Assembly: GCF_002933465.1 (NCBI RefSeq)
Contig: NZ_PSZE01000020.1
Span: 1-64,000 of the forward strand
DNA: 64,000 bases
Source of the DNA: Nocardia nova
GTDB taxonomy: Bacteria; Actinomycetota; Actinomycetes; Mycobacteriales; Mycobacteriaceae
Reading direction: 5' to 3'
This document shows, piece after piece, positions 8,613 to 16,253 of this stretch; the first letter of the stretch is position 1; each line of letters starts with the position of its first letter. The notes under the pieces were generated by a model. The model searched no databases and was not told the origin of the DNA. It saw only the letters and a list, made by a program, of their open reading frames with translations. The translations under genes were made by a program, and so were the position numbers.

Positions 8613-9812
8613 GTGTCATCACCACAGTCCCTGCCGCCACTGGTCGAACCGGCCGCGGAGCTGACCAGGGATGAGGTCGCCCGCTACAGCCGGCATCTGA
8701 TCATTCCCGATGTCGGGATGGACGGGCAGAAACGCCTGAAGAATGCCAAGGTGCTGGTGATCGGTGCGGGCGGTCTGGGCTCGCCGGCGCTGCTGTATCT
8801 GGCCGCCGCCGGTGTCGGCACGCTCGGCATCGTGGAGTTCGACGAGGTGGACGCGTCGAATCTGCAGCGGCAGATCATCCACGGCGAATCCGATATCGGC
8901 CGCAGCAAGGCCGACAGTGCGCGCGATTCGATTCTGGAGATCAATTCCGGCGTCGAGGTGGTGCTGCACAAGATCCGCCTGGAGCCGGAGAACGCGGTCG
9001 ACCTGTTCGCACAGTACGACCTGATCGTCGACGGCACCGACAACTTCGCCACCCGCTATCTGGTCAATGACGCCGCCGTGCTGGCCGGTAAGCCGTATGT
9101 GTGGGGGTCGATCTACCGGTTCGAGGGCCAGGTGTCGGTGTTCTGGGAGGACGCTCCCGACGGCCCCAACGGTGAGAAGCGCGGCATCAACTACCGCGAC
9201 CTGTACCCCGAGGCGCCGCCGCCGGGCATGGTCCCGTCCTGCGCCGAGGGCGGTGTGCTGGGTGTGTTGTGCGCGTCGATCGGTTCGATCATGGTCACCG
9301 AGGCCATCAAGCTGATCACCGGCATCGGGGAGACTCTGCTCGGCCGGCTGATGGTCTACGACGCACTGGATATGAACTACCGCACGATCAAGCTGCGGCG
9401 CGATCCCGAGCGTCAGCCCATCACCGAGCTCATCGACTACGAGGCGTTCTGCGGTGTGGTCTCCGAAGAGGGCCAGGCCGCCGCGGTGGGTTCCACGGTC
9501 ACCGCGCGCGAGCTCAAGGACATGCTCGACGCGGGCAAGGACGTCGCCATCATCGACGTCCGCGAACCGGTGGAGTGGGACATCGTTCGCATCGACGGCG
9601 CGACCCTGATTCCCAAGGACCGCATCTTGTCCGGCGAGGCCCTCGCCGAACTCCCGCAGAACACACCGATCGTGCTGCACTGCAAGACCGGCATCCGCTC
9701 CGCGGAGGCACTGGCTGCCTTGAAGCGGGCCGGATTCTCCGACGCGACCCACCTCCAGGGCGGAATCGTGGCCTGGGCCAACCAGGTCGACCCGAGCCTG
9801 CCCGTCTACTGA
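8613..9812 (+). CDS. moeZ: Sulfur-carrier adenylyltransferase/sulfurtransferase MoeZ
   Basis: A 399-residue two-domain enzyme. The N-terminal ThiF/MoeB-like E1 domain has the ATP loop GAGGLGSP (about residue 51) and RQIIHGESDIGRSK. The C-terminal rhodanese domain has its active cysteine in LHCKTGIRSAE (about residue 357). The family adenylates the C-terminal Gly-Gly of small sulfur carriers (MoaD, CysO, ThiS types) and then loads sulfur from the rhodanese persulfide, serving molybdopterin and cysteine synthesis. GTG start is supported by GAGGAG eight bases upstream. Molybdopterin supply links it functionally to the nitrate reductase genes at 31.9-39.1 kb. Confidence 0.93.
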   Translation: MSSPQSLPPLVEPAAELTRDEVARYSRHLIIPDVGMDGQKRLKNAKVLVIGAGGLGSPALLYLAAAGVGTLGIVEFDEVDASNLQRQIIHGESDIGRSKADSARDSILEINSGVEVVLHKIRLEPENAVDLFAQYDLIVDGTDNFATRYLVNDAAVLAGKPYVWGSIYRFEGQVSVFWEDAPDGPNGEKRGINYRDLYPEAPPPGMVPSCAEGGVLGVLCASIGSIMVTEAIKLITGIGETLLGRLMVYDALDMNYRTIKLRRDPERQPITELIDYEAFCGVVSEEGQAAAVGSTVTARELKDMLDAGKDVAIIDVREPVEWDIVRIDGATLIPKDRILSGEALAELPQNTPIVLHCKTGIRSAEALAALKRAGFSDATHLQGGIVAWANQVDPSLPVY

Positions 9813-9886
9813 CGGTGGTCGTTTCCGTGCCCTGACCTCCGGCGCGGCGTCCCGAGTGGACAAGTTCCCGGGGTTACGGTACGGCC

Positions 9887-10738
9887 GTGACATCTGTCGA
9901 ACCTCCGGAGCATGTGCGGGCCACCTTCGGGCTGCGCGAAGTGTCCCCGGTCGCGCTGGGCGACTGGGACGGTGGGTGGCGGTGCGGAGAGGTGGTGCTC
10001 AGCCCGGTGGCCGACCACGCCCGAGCGGCGTGGTCGGCGAAGGTCCGGGAAACACTGCAGGTGGACGGGGTGCGGCTGGCGCGGCCGGTGCGTGCCACCG
10101 ACGGCCGCTACGTGGTGTCCGGCTGGCGCGCCGATACCTATATGGACGGAACCCCGGAGCCGCGCCACGACGAGGTGGTCTCGGTATCGCTGCGCCTGCA
10201 TTACGCCACCGCGCGGCTGGAGCGCCCGCGCTTTCTGGTCCAGCAGCCGATCGCGCCGTGGGTGGATGTGGACGTGTTCGTCGCCGCGGACCGGGCCGCT
10301 TGGGAGTCGGTGCCGCTGCGCAGCCTGAAGGCCGGCGGCATGCTGCCGGTGACCACGCCGGACGGCCGCCACAGCATCGATATGCTGGCGCAACTGGCGA
10401 CGCTGCGTAAACCGGTGCAGATCCCGTCGCAGCTGGTGCACGGCGATCTGTTCGGCACGGTGTTGTTCGCGAACGGCCAGGCCCCGGGACTCACCGACAT
10501 CACCCCGTACTGGAGGCCCGCGTCCTGGGCGGCCGGGGTGATCGTGGTCGACGCGCTCTCCTGGGGCGGTGCGGACCCGGGTCTGCTCGAGCGATGGTCG
10601 GATCTGCCGGAGTGGCCGCAGATGTTGTTGCGCGCGGTCATGTTCCGGCTCGCGGTGCACGCGCTGCATCCGCGGTCGACGGCGGAGGCGTTTCCCCCGC
10701 TGGCGCACACCGCCGACATGATTCGCCTGATGCTCTAG
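9887..10738 (+). CDS. TIGR02569 family protein (Rv3205c-like)
   Basis: A 283-residue cytosolic protein recognised as the actinobacterial TIGR02569 family that follows moeZ in mycobacteria. It has the look of an aminoglycoside-phosphotransferase/kinase fold (QLVHGDLFGTVLFANG resembles a kinase catalytic loop HGDL...N, about residues 183-198, followed by TDITPYW in place of the DFG loop). So an ATP-dependent phosphotransferase is possible, but no member's function is known to me. GTG start. It is the last gene of the left backbone block; the order then breaks into the nitrogen island. Confidence 0.75.
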   Translation: MTSVEPPEHVRATFGLREVSPVALGDWDGGWRCGEVVLSPVADHARAAWSAKVRETLQVDGVRLARPVRATDGRYVVSGWRADTYMDGTPEPRHDEVVSVSLRLHYATARLERPRFLVQQPIAPWVDVDVFVAADRAAWESVPLRSLKAGGMLPVTTPDGRHSIDMLAQLATLRKPVQIPSQLVHGDLFGTVLFANGQAPGLTDITPYWRPASWAAGVIVVDALSWGGADPGLLERWSDLPEWPQMLLRAVMFRLAVHALHPRSTAEAFPPLAHTADMIRLML

Positions 10739-10740
10739 CA

Positions 10741-10770
10741 GGCTCGCCGATCGGACGCGACCGGCGAGCC
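10741..10770. terminator. Hairpin terminator between convergent genes
   Basis: GGCTCGCCG and its exact complement CGGCGAGCC form a 9-bp stem with a 12-base loop, two bases after the TIGR02569 stop and facing the converging narK stop. There is no clear U-tract, so efficiency is uncertain. Confidence 0.6.
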
Positions 10771-10794
10771 CGCAGTTCTTATGAGCCCGCGGCT

Positions 10795-12261
10795 CTAGAC
10801 GCCCGCGTGGGCCAGTGACGGCATCCGCCCGACGGCGAACGACGAGCGCAGATAGAACCACCAGGTGAGCCCGCCCATCACCAGGAAGGCGACGGCGTAG
10901 GCCCAGAAGGCCGGTGCCATCCCGCCGAAGTGGATGTTGGATTCCCGCAGCGCCTGCTGCAGCACCCACCCGCCGGCCGCCCCCACCGCGCCGACCACAC
11001 CGATCGCCGCACCCGCCTGCCGTTTGGCCGCGGCCAGCGCGGTCGCCGGGTCCTGGCCGTGTTCGGCGGCGCGGCGCTTGGCCTCGGCGCCGAAGATCGA
11101 GGGGATCATCCGATAGGTGGAACCGTTGCCGATCCCCGACAGCACGAACAGCAGCAGGAACGAGATCAGATACAGCGGGAAGTTCTTCACCGAGAGCGCG
11201 GCCACGATCAGCGCGGTGGCGCCGGCCATACCGGCGAAGACAAAGACGGTGATCCGGGCGCCGGTGAACCGGTCCGCGATCCAGCCGCCGAACGGCCGGC
11301 TCAGCGATCCGACGAAGGCGCCGAGGAAGGCGAGGTTGCCGATCGTGGACATCCAGCCGATCTTCGCCAGGTCCGGGAAGGTGGATTTGAGCAGGGTGGG
11401 GAAGGCGAACGAGAAGCCGATGAACGATCCGAAGGTGCCGATGTAGAGCACCGCCATGATCCAGGTGTGCCTATTGGTCAGGGCCAGCCGATAGGAACTG
11501 CCGTCGGATTTCGCGCCGGTGATCGAATCCATGTACCGCAGGGCGCCGACCATGGCGACGAGGATGAACGGAATCCACACCAGCACCGCAAGGGTGATAC
11601 CGAACCGGTAACCGGCCGGATCCTTGGCCATGAGATGGGTGCCGAGGGTGATGATCAGCGGTACCAGCAGCTGGGTTTGCGCGACGCCCATATTGCCGCC
11701 CGCGGCATTGATTCCGAGCGCGGCGCCCTTCTTTCCCTCGGGATAGAAGAAATTGATATTCGCCATCGACGAGGAGAAATTGCCGCCACCCACGCCGGCG
11801 AGCGCGGCCAGCACCATGAACACCCAGAACGGCGTGCCGGGCTGATTGACAAAATAGACCAGTCCCAGCGTCGGTAGCAGCAACATGCCCGCGCTGAATA
11901 CGGTGAACGCGCGGCCGCCGAATTTCGGGATGGCGAAGGTGTAGGGCACGCGCAACGCGGCGCCGACGAGTGTGGGGGTGGAGGTGAGCAGCAGCGAATT
12001 GGCGACGGCGTCGGGGCCGCTCAGATAATGAAAGCCCGCCGAACCCATGGCGGTGACCACGCTGGCCCACAGCACCCAGATACTGAATCCGAGATTCTCG
12101 GAGAAGACCGAGAAGGCGAGATTCTTACGGGCGGTGCGTCTTCCACCGTTCTCCCAGAAGGTTTCGTTGTCGGGCTCCCAGTGATCGAGCCAGCGGCCGC
12201 GAGCTCGATAGTGGAAGTCGGGAGCGGCGGGGGCCGATATCGCGGCGTCGGTGGTAGTCAT
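10795..12261 (-). CDS. narK: Nitrate/nitrite transporter NarK (copy 1)
   Basis: A 488-residue major facilitator of the nitrate-nitrite porter family with about 12 membrane segments. The family signature GGGNFSSSMANINFFYP (about residues 160-176) and its C-terminal counterpart near LSGIGNGSTYRMIP are present. It would import nitrate or exchange nitrate for nitrite across the cytoplasmic membrane. It is monocistronic, convergent with the backbone and divergent-side neighbour of the GntR gene. It differs clearly from the second NarK at 14.75 kb (different N-terminus and loops), so the two are paralogues rather than a recent duplication. Confidence 0.92.
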   Translation of the reverse strand: MTTTDAAISAPAAPDFHYRARGRWLDHWEPDNETFWENGGRRTARKNLAFSVFSENLGFSIWVLWASVVTAMGSAGFHYLSGPDAVANSLLLTSTPTLVGAALRVPYTFAIPKFGGRAFTVFSAGMLLLPTLGLVYFVNQPGTPFWVFMVLAALAGVGGGNFSSSMANINFFYPEGKKGAALGINAAGGNMGVAQTQLLVPLIITLGTHLMAKDPAGYRFGITLAVLVWIPFILVAMVGALRYMDSITGAKSDGSSYRLALTNRHTWIMAVLYIGTFGSFIGFSFAFPTLLKSTFPDLAKIGWMSTIGNLAFLGAFVGSLSRPFGGWIADRFTGARITVFVFAGMAGATALIVAALSVKNFPLYLISFLLLFVLSGIGNGSTYRMIPSIFGAEAKRRAAEHGQDPATALAAAKRQAGAAIGVVGAVGAAGGWVLQQALRESNIHFGGMAPAFWAYAVAFLVMGGLTWWFYLRSSFAVGRMPSLAHAGV

Positions 12262-12449
12262 CGGCGCGTTCCTCTCGAAGGGGTGCGACCGCCCTCATCT
12301 CGGGGACCTGAGGTGCGGGTCCGGCGGTCGTATCCACGGTAGGAACGCGAAATTACGTCCGATTCACGCTCCGTGACGTTCGCAGCAACACTCGCTCACC
12401 CCGCGATCGGTACCGTGGTGACGAATCGTTTACCTGGCGGCGGAATCCG

Positions 12450-13124
12450 TCACCGTTCGGGGTATTCGGCGATGAGCGAGCCGAGGAAGCAGTTGGCGGC
12501 GCGAGCGGCCCGATCGGAGTCGCCATCGATCACGGCGTGGACCAGGTCGGCGTGTTCGTCGTGATAATTGTTGCCGTATTTGGTTGTGCGAGAACGAATC
12601 ACGTCCTCGATCACGGGCAGCAGCGAATCGTAGAACTCGAGGTAGACGGTGTTGTGGCTGGCCGCGACGATGGCGCGGTGCAGGGCCACGTCCGCGTCGA
12701 CCGCCGCGGTGGGGTCGGTATCCCAGACCTGGCTGCGCCGGTCGAGCAATCGCAGCAGGGTCCGCACGTCGTTGTCGTCGCGGCGCTGCGCGGCCAGCCG
12801 GGCGGCCTGTACATCCAGGGCCTGGCGCAGTTCCAGGACGTCGCGTTCGACGGCGTCGGCGAAGTACTTGGTGAGGGTGCCGCCCAGATCGGACGCGGCG
12901 ATGACGTAGGTGCCCGAACCCTGCCGGCGTTCGAGCATGCCGGCGTGCACGAGCGCCTGAACCGCTTCGCGCACGGTATTGCGGCCGGTGCCGGTCAATT
13001 CGGTGAGTTCCGGCTCGGTGGGGATGCGGGAGCCGATCGGCCAACGCCCCGAACGGATTTCAGCGCGCAGCTGTTCGGTGACTTGAGCGATGAGGCTGGT
13101 GCGCCGGACTGGTTGCACGGCCAA
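12450..13124 (-). CDS. GntR/FadR-family transcriptional regulator
   Basis: A 224-residue regulator with an N-terminal winged helix (EQLRAEIRSGRWPIGSRIPT...GTGRNTVREAVQALVHAGML) and a C-terminal FCD helical domain (metal-binding Asp/His pattern DADVALHRAIVAASHN, then DEHADLVHAVIDGD). Family members respond to small organic acids. TTG is chosen as start because GGAGGGG lies seven bases upstream (MAVQPVRRTSL); the GTG two codons later is possible. It is divergent from an MFS exporter gene, and an inverted repeat in the gap is the natural operator, so it most likely controls that transporter. Confidence 0.85.
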   Translation of the reverse strand: MAVQPVRRTSLIAQVTEQLRAEIRSGRWPIGSRIPTEPELTELTGTGRNTVREAVQALVHAGMLERRQGSGTYVIAASDLGGTLTKYFADAVERDVLELRQALDVQAARLAAQRRDDNDVRTLLRLLDRRSQVWDTDPTAAVDADVALHRAIVAASHNTVYLEFYDSLLPVIEDVIRSRTTKYGNNYHDEHADLVHAVIDGDSDRAARAANCFLGSLIAEYPER

Positions 13125-13163
13125 TAGAGTACCCCTCCTCACATTTGTTGCCCGATTTCATCC

Positions 13164-13178
13164 AATCATCCTATGATT
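13164..13178. promoter_or_regulatory. Candidate GntR operator
   Basis: A perfect inverted repeat, AATCAT-CCT-ATGATT, lies 40 bases from the GntR start and 5 bases before the GTG of the divergent MFS gene. The position suits autoregulation and repression of the transporter; the binding protein is inferred from location only. Confidence 0.5.
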
Positions 13179-13183
13179 TCTCG

Positions 13184-14431
13184 GTGACGGTTACCAATCT
13201 GCAGTCGACTACCGAAACCCGGCGCCGCGGCCTGGCCGAGGGCCGGATTCTCGTCCTGGTCGCGATCGTCGCCTCGGCGCTCACGCTGCGTGTGGCGGTC
13301 ACCGCCTTCACCCCGCTCGCCGAGCGGATCGGCGCCGATATCGGCTATTCCACGGCCATCGTCGGTGTCTTCGGCATGATTCCGACCGCCATGTTCGCGC
13401 TGGCCGGATTGATCACCCCGATCTTCGTACGCCGCCTGGGCCTGGAACGCACCGCACTGGTCGCCATGTGCATGGCGGGGGCCGGGCAGCTCACCCGGGC
13501 GCTGGTGCCCCACACCTGGGAGCTGCTGAGTCTGTCCGCGCTGGCGCTGGCCGGAATGGGCATCGGCAACGTCGTGATTCCGCCGCTGGTCAAGCGCTAT
13601 TTCGCCGATCGGCTGGCAGTGCTGAGCTCGGTGTACATCACGATGGTGCAGATCGGCACCGTGGTGCCGGCGCTGATCGCCGTCCCGGTCGCGGACGCGG
13701 CCGGCTGGCGGGTCTCGCTCGGGTTGTGGGCGCTGCTCGGTTTCGCGGCCGCGGTGCCGTGGCTGGGTGTGCTGCGCGAGCGGCGCGGCCGCGATCGCGT
13801 GGACACCACCGCGGTGGCCGAGGTGCCGGGCGAACAGCCGGCGCGCGCCGGAAACATCCGGCGTTCGCCGCTGGCGTGGGGGATGGCCGCGATGTTCGGT
13901 ATGACGTCGTTGATCACCTATTCCATGTTCACCTGGCTGCCCAAGATCCTCGCCGACGCGGGCGCCGACGCGGCCTTCGGCGGTACGATGGTCGCCTTCT
14001 TCTCCTTCATCGGTTTGGCGGCCGCGCTGACCGCCCCCTCCTTCACCGCCCGGATCCGCAATCCCTTCCCGGTCGTGATCGTCTGCGCCATCGCATTTTT
14101 CGCCTCCTTCGCCGGACTGCTCATCGCCCCGATGGGCGCGCCCTGGCTGTGGGTGCTGCTGCTGGGCATGGGACCGAGCACCTTCCCGATGGCGCTCACG
14201 CTGATCAATCTGCGTACCCGCACCCAGGCCGGTTCGGCCGCGCTGTCCGGCTTCACTCAAGGCATCGGCTACACCGTCGCGTGTGTGGGTCCGCTGCTGT
14301 TCGGTGTGCTGCACAGTGCGGTCGGCGGGTGGGGCGCGCCCTTCGCGCTGCTGGCGGTTGCCGTACTGGTGCTGCTGGCCGGCGCCTGGCAGGCGTGCAA
14401 GCCGCGCATGCTCGAGGACACCTGGCACTGA
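13184..14431 (+). CDS. MFS transporter, CynX/NimT type
   Basis: A 415-residue major facilitator with 12 predicted membrane segments, of the cyanate/nitroimidazole (CynX/NimT) family: the conserved first segment LTLRVAVTAFTPLAERIGAD and the second-half start SMFTWLPKIL are visible. Substrate is unknown; family members move cyanate, nitroimidazoles or other small organic compounds. GTG (MTVTNLQST) is the preferred start; upstream codons to 13145 are possible but lie across the operator. It is divergent from the GntR gene that probably regulates it. No clear ribosome site is seen before the start. Confidence 0.82.
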   Translation: MTVTNLQSTTETRRRGLAEGRILVLVAIVASALTLRVAVTAFTPLAERIGADIGYSTAIVGVFGMIPTAMFALAGLITPIFVRRLGLERTALVAMCMAGAGQLTRALVPHTWELLSLSALALAGMGIGNVVIPPLVKRYFADRLAVLSSVYITMVQIGTVVPALIAVPVADAAGWRVSLGLWALLGFAAAVPWLGVLRERRGRDRVDTTAVAEVPGEQPARAGNIRRSPLAWGMAAMFGMTSLITYSMFTWLPKILADAGADAAFGGTMVAFFSFIGLAAALTAPSFTARIRNPFPVVIVCAIAFFASFAGLLIAPMGAPWLWVLLLGMGPSTFPMALTLINLRTRTQAGSAALSGFTQGIGYTVACVGPLLFGVLHSAVGGWGAPFALLAVAVLVLLAGAWQACKPRMLEDTWH

Positions 14432-14587
14432 TCGGCGTCCCGAGGCCGCGACCTCTCGGCAATTTCACCGCTCGGCTTGCGCCGCGGTGAGCTTGTGGCC
14501 ATGATGTGAGCCGACGCCCGCGTAGTGTGGCCCGGGCCACTGGCCGACCTCGACCTCACCGAGTCCGTGTGTGCGCGTCGGCACTTT

Positions 14588-14624
14588 GTGACGCACGGAA
14601 ACCGTTGTGTCATAGAGGCGAAAC
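14588..14624 (+). promoter_or_regulatory. Candidate GlnR box upstream of narK-nirBD
   Basis: GTGAC-n5-GAAAC-n6-GTCAT-n6-GAAAC. The Streptomyces/Mycobacterium GlnR consensus is GTnAC-n6-GAAAC-n6-GTnAC-n6-GAAAC, so three half-sites are exact, the third is one base off and the first gap is one base short. It lies 128-164 bases before the narK start in a 320-bp gap that otherwise shows no gene. Confidence 0.55.
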
Positions 14625-14751
14625 AAAGCCCCGGTTCTCACCGGGAAATCGCCGGATTCGTGAGCAACCGTTGATTTGCGCGTCATGTGGCGCAGCATCG
14701 CGGCAATACCCGTTTTCTACCTTGGGGCCAACCGGAATTCAGGAGGCCCTG

Positions 14752-16227
14752 TTGAGCACGCTGACGCGTAACCACGACATCGAGCACTGGGATGCCGAGG
14801 ATGTCGCGGCCTGGGAGGCCGGCGGCAAGAACATCGCCCGTCGCAATCTGATCTGGTCGGTCGTCGCCGAACACGTCGGATTCTCGGTCTGGTCGATCTG
14901 GTCGGTGATGGTGCTGTTCATGCCGACGGACAAGTTCGGCATCGATGCGGCCGGAAAGTTCTTCCTGGTCGCGATGCCGACCCTGGTCGGCGGAATCCTG
15001 CGCATTCCCTACACCGTCGCCACCGCGCGCTTCGGCGGCCGCAACTGGACGATCTTCAGCGCCCTGATGCTGCTGATCCCGACGCTGCTGACGCTGTACT
15101 TCATCAACCAGCCGGGCACCTCCTACACCACGTTCATGGTGGTGGCGGCGTTCGCGGGCCTGGGCGGCGGCAACTTCGCCTCCTCGATGACCAATATCAA
15201 CGCCTTCTACCCGCAGCGGCTCAAGGGCTGGGCGCTGGGTCTGAACGCCGGCGGCGGCAATATCGGCGTCCCGGTGATCCAGTTGATCGGCCTGCTGGTG
15301 ATCGCGACGCTCGGCAATTCGTACGCGTCGGTCGTCTGCCTGGTGTACTTGGCATTCATCGCGATCGCCGGACTGGGCGCCGCGCTCTACATGGACAATC
15401 TGCGCAATCAGAAGGCCGACCTGTCCTACATGCTGGAGTCGCTGAAGGTTCCGCAGTCCTGGGCGGTCGCCTTCCTCTACATCGGCACCTTCGGCTCGTT
15501 CATCGGTTTCAGCTTCGCCTTCGGCCAGATCCTGCAGATCGGTTTCAAGGCCGGCGGTGATTCGGCCGCCCAGGCGAGCCTGCACGCCGCGCAGATCGCC
15601 TTCATCGGCCCGCTGCTCGGTTCGCTGGCCCGCCCCTACGGCGGCAAACTGGCCGACCGCTTCGGCGGCAGCCGGGTCACGCTGGCCGGCTTCGCGGGCA
15701 TGATGGTGGCCGCGGTCGTGGTCGCGGTGTCCAGTGTCTCGGCCGACCATCACGGCGGCGTGGCCGCGGGGTCGACCATGGTCGCGCTGGTCGCCGGATT
15801 CATCGCCCTGTTCGTGCTCTCCGGGATCGGCAACGGGTCGGTCACCAAGATCATCCCGTCGGTGTTCGACGCGAAGTCCAAGGGTCTTCCCGTGAGCCCC
15901 GCGGAGCAGGCCGCCTGGTCGCGCAACACCTCGGGCGCGCTGATCGGCTTCGTCGGTGCGATCGGCGCCCTGGGTGGGGTGGCCATCAACCTGGTGCTGC
16001 GCTCCTCCTACGCCTCCACCAATTCCGCCACCACCGCGTTCTGGGTGTTCCTGGCTTTCTACGTCGTCTGCGCGATCGTCGTCTGGTCGGTCTTCCTGCG
16101 GCGGCCCGGAATGGGTTCGACGCGAAGCGATTCCGGTGTCGTCGCCGAGGCGGAGGCCCTGGTGCTCGAGGCCGAACGGTCGCCGGAAACCGATACCACC
16201 CAGTCCAGCATCTCGGCTCGCGCCTGA
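14752..16227 (+). CDS. narK: Nitrate/nitrite transporter NarK (copy 2, assimilatory cluster)
   Basis: A 491-residue nitrate-nitrite porter with 12 membrane segments. Signature GGGNFASSMTNINAFYP sits about residues 141-157. The acidic 30-residue C-terminal tail is probably cytoplasmic. TTG start is set by AGGAGG five bases upstream (MSTLTRNHDIEHWD); longer readings extend into the promoter. The stop is 26 bases from nirB, so it heads the narK-nirB-nirD-nnaR-chelatase operon and most likely imports nitrate or nitrite for assimilation. A GlnR-like box upstream suggests induction under nitrogen limitation. Confidence 0.92.
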   Translation: MSTLTRNHDIEHWDAEDVAAWEAGGKNIARRNLIWSVVAEHVGFSVWSIWSVMVLFMPTDKFGIDAAGKFFLVAMPTLVGGILRIPYTVATARFGGRNWTIFSALMLLIPTLLTLYFINQPGTSYTTFMVVAAFAGLGGGNFASSMTNINAFYPQRLKGWALGLNAGGGNIGVPVIQLIGLLVIATLGNSYASVVCLVYLAFIAIAGLGAALYMDNLRNQKADLSYMLESLKVPQSWAVAFLYIGTFGSFIGFSFAFGQILQIGFKAGGDSAAQASLHAAQIAFIGPLLGSLARPYGGKLADRFGGSRVTLAGFAGMMVAAVVVAVSSVSADHHGGVAAGSTMVALVAGFIALFVLSGIGNGSVTKIIPSVFDAKSKGLPVSPAEQAAWSRNTSGALIGFVGAIGALGGVAINLVLRSSYASTNSATTAFWVFLAFYVVCAIVVWSVFLRRPGMGSTRSDSGVVAEAEALVLEAERSPETDTTQSSISARA

Positions 16228-16253
16228 CCATCGGAAAGCATCGGAGGACAGTC

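Noticed and set aside
12352..12377. GlnR box for the first narK
   Set aside because: Only one exact half-site and irregular spacing; mentioned as a weak companion but not listed as a feature.
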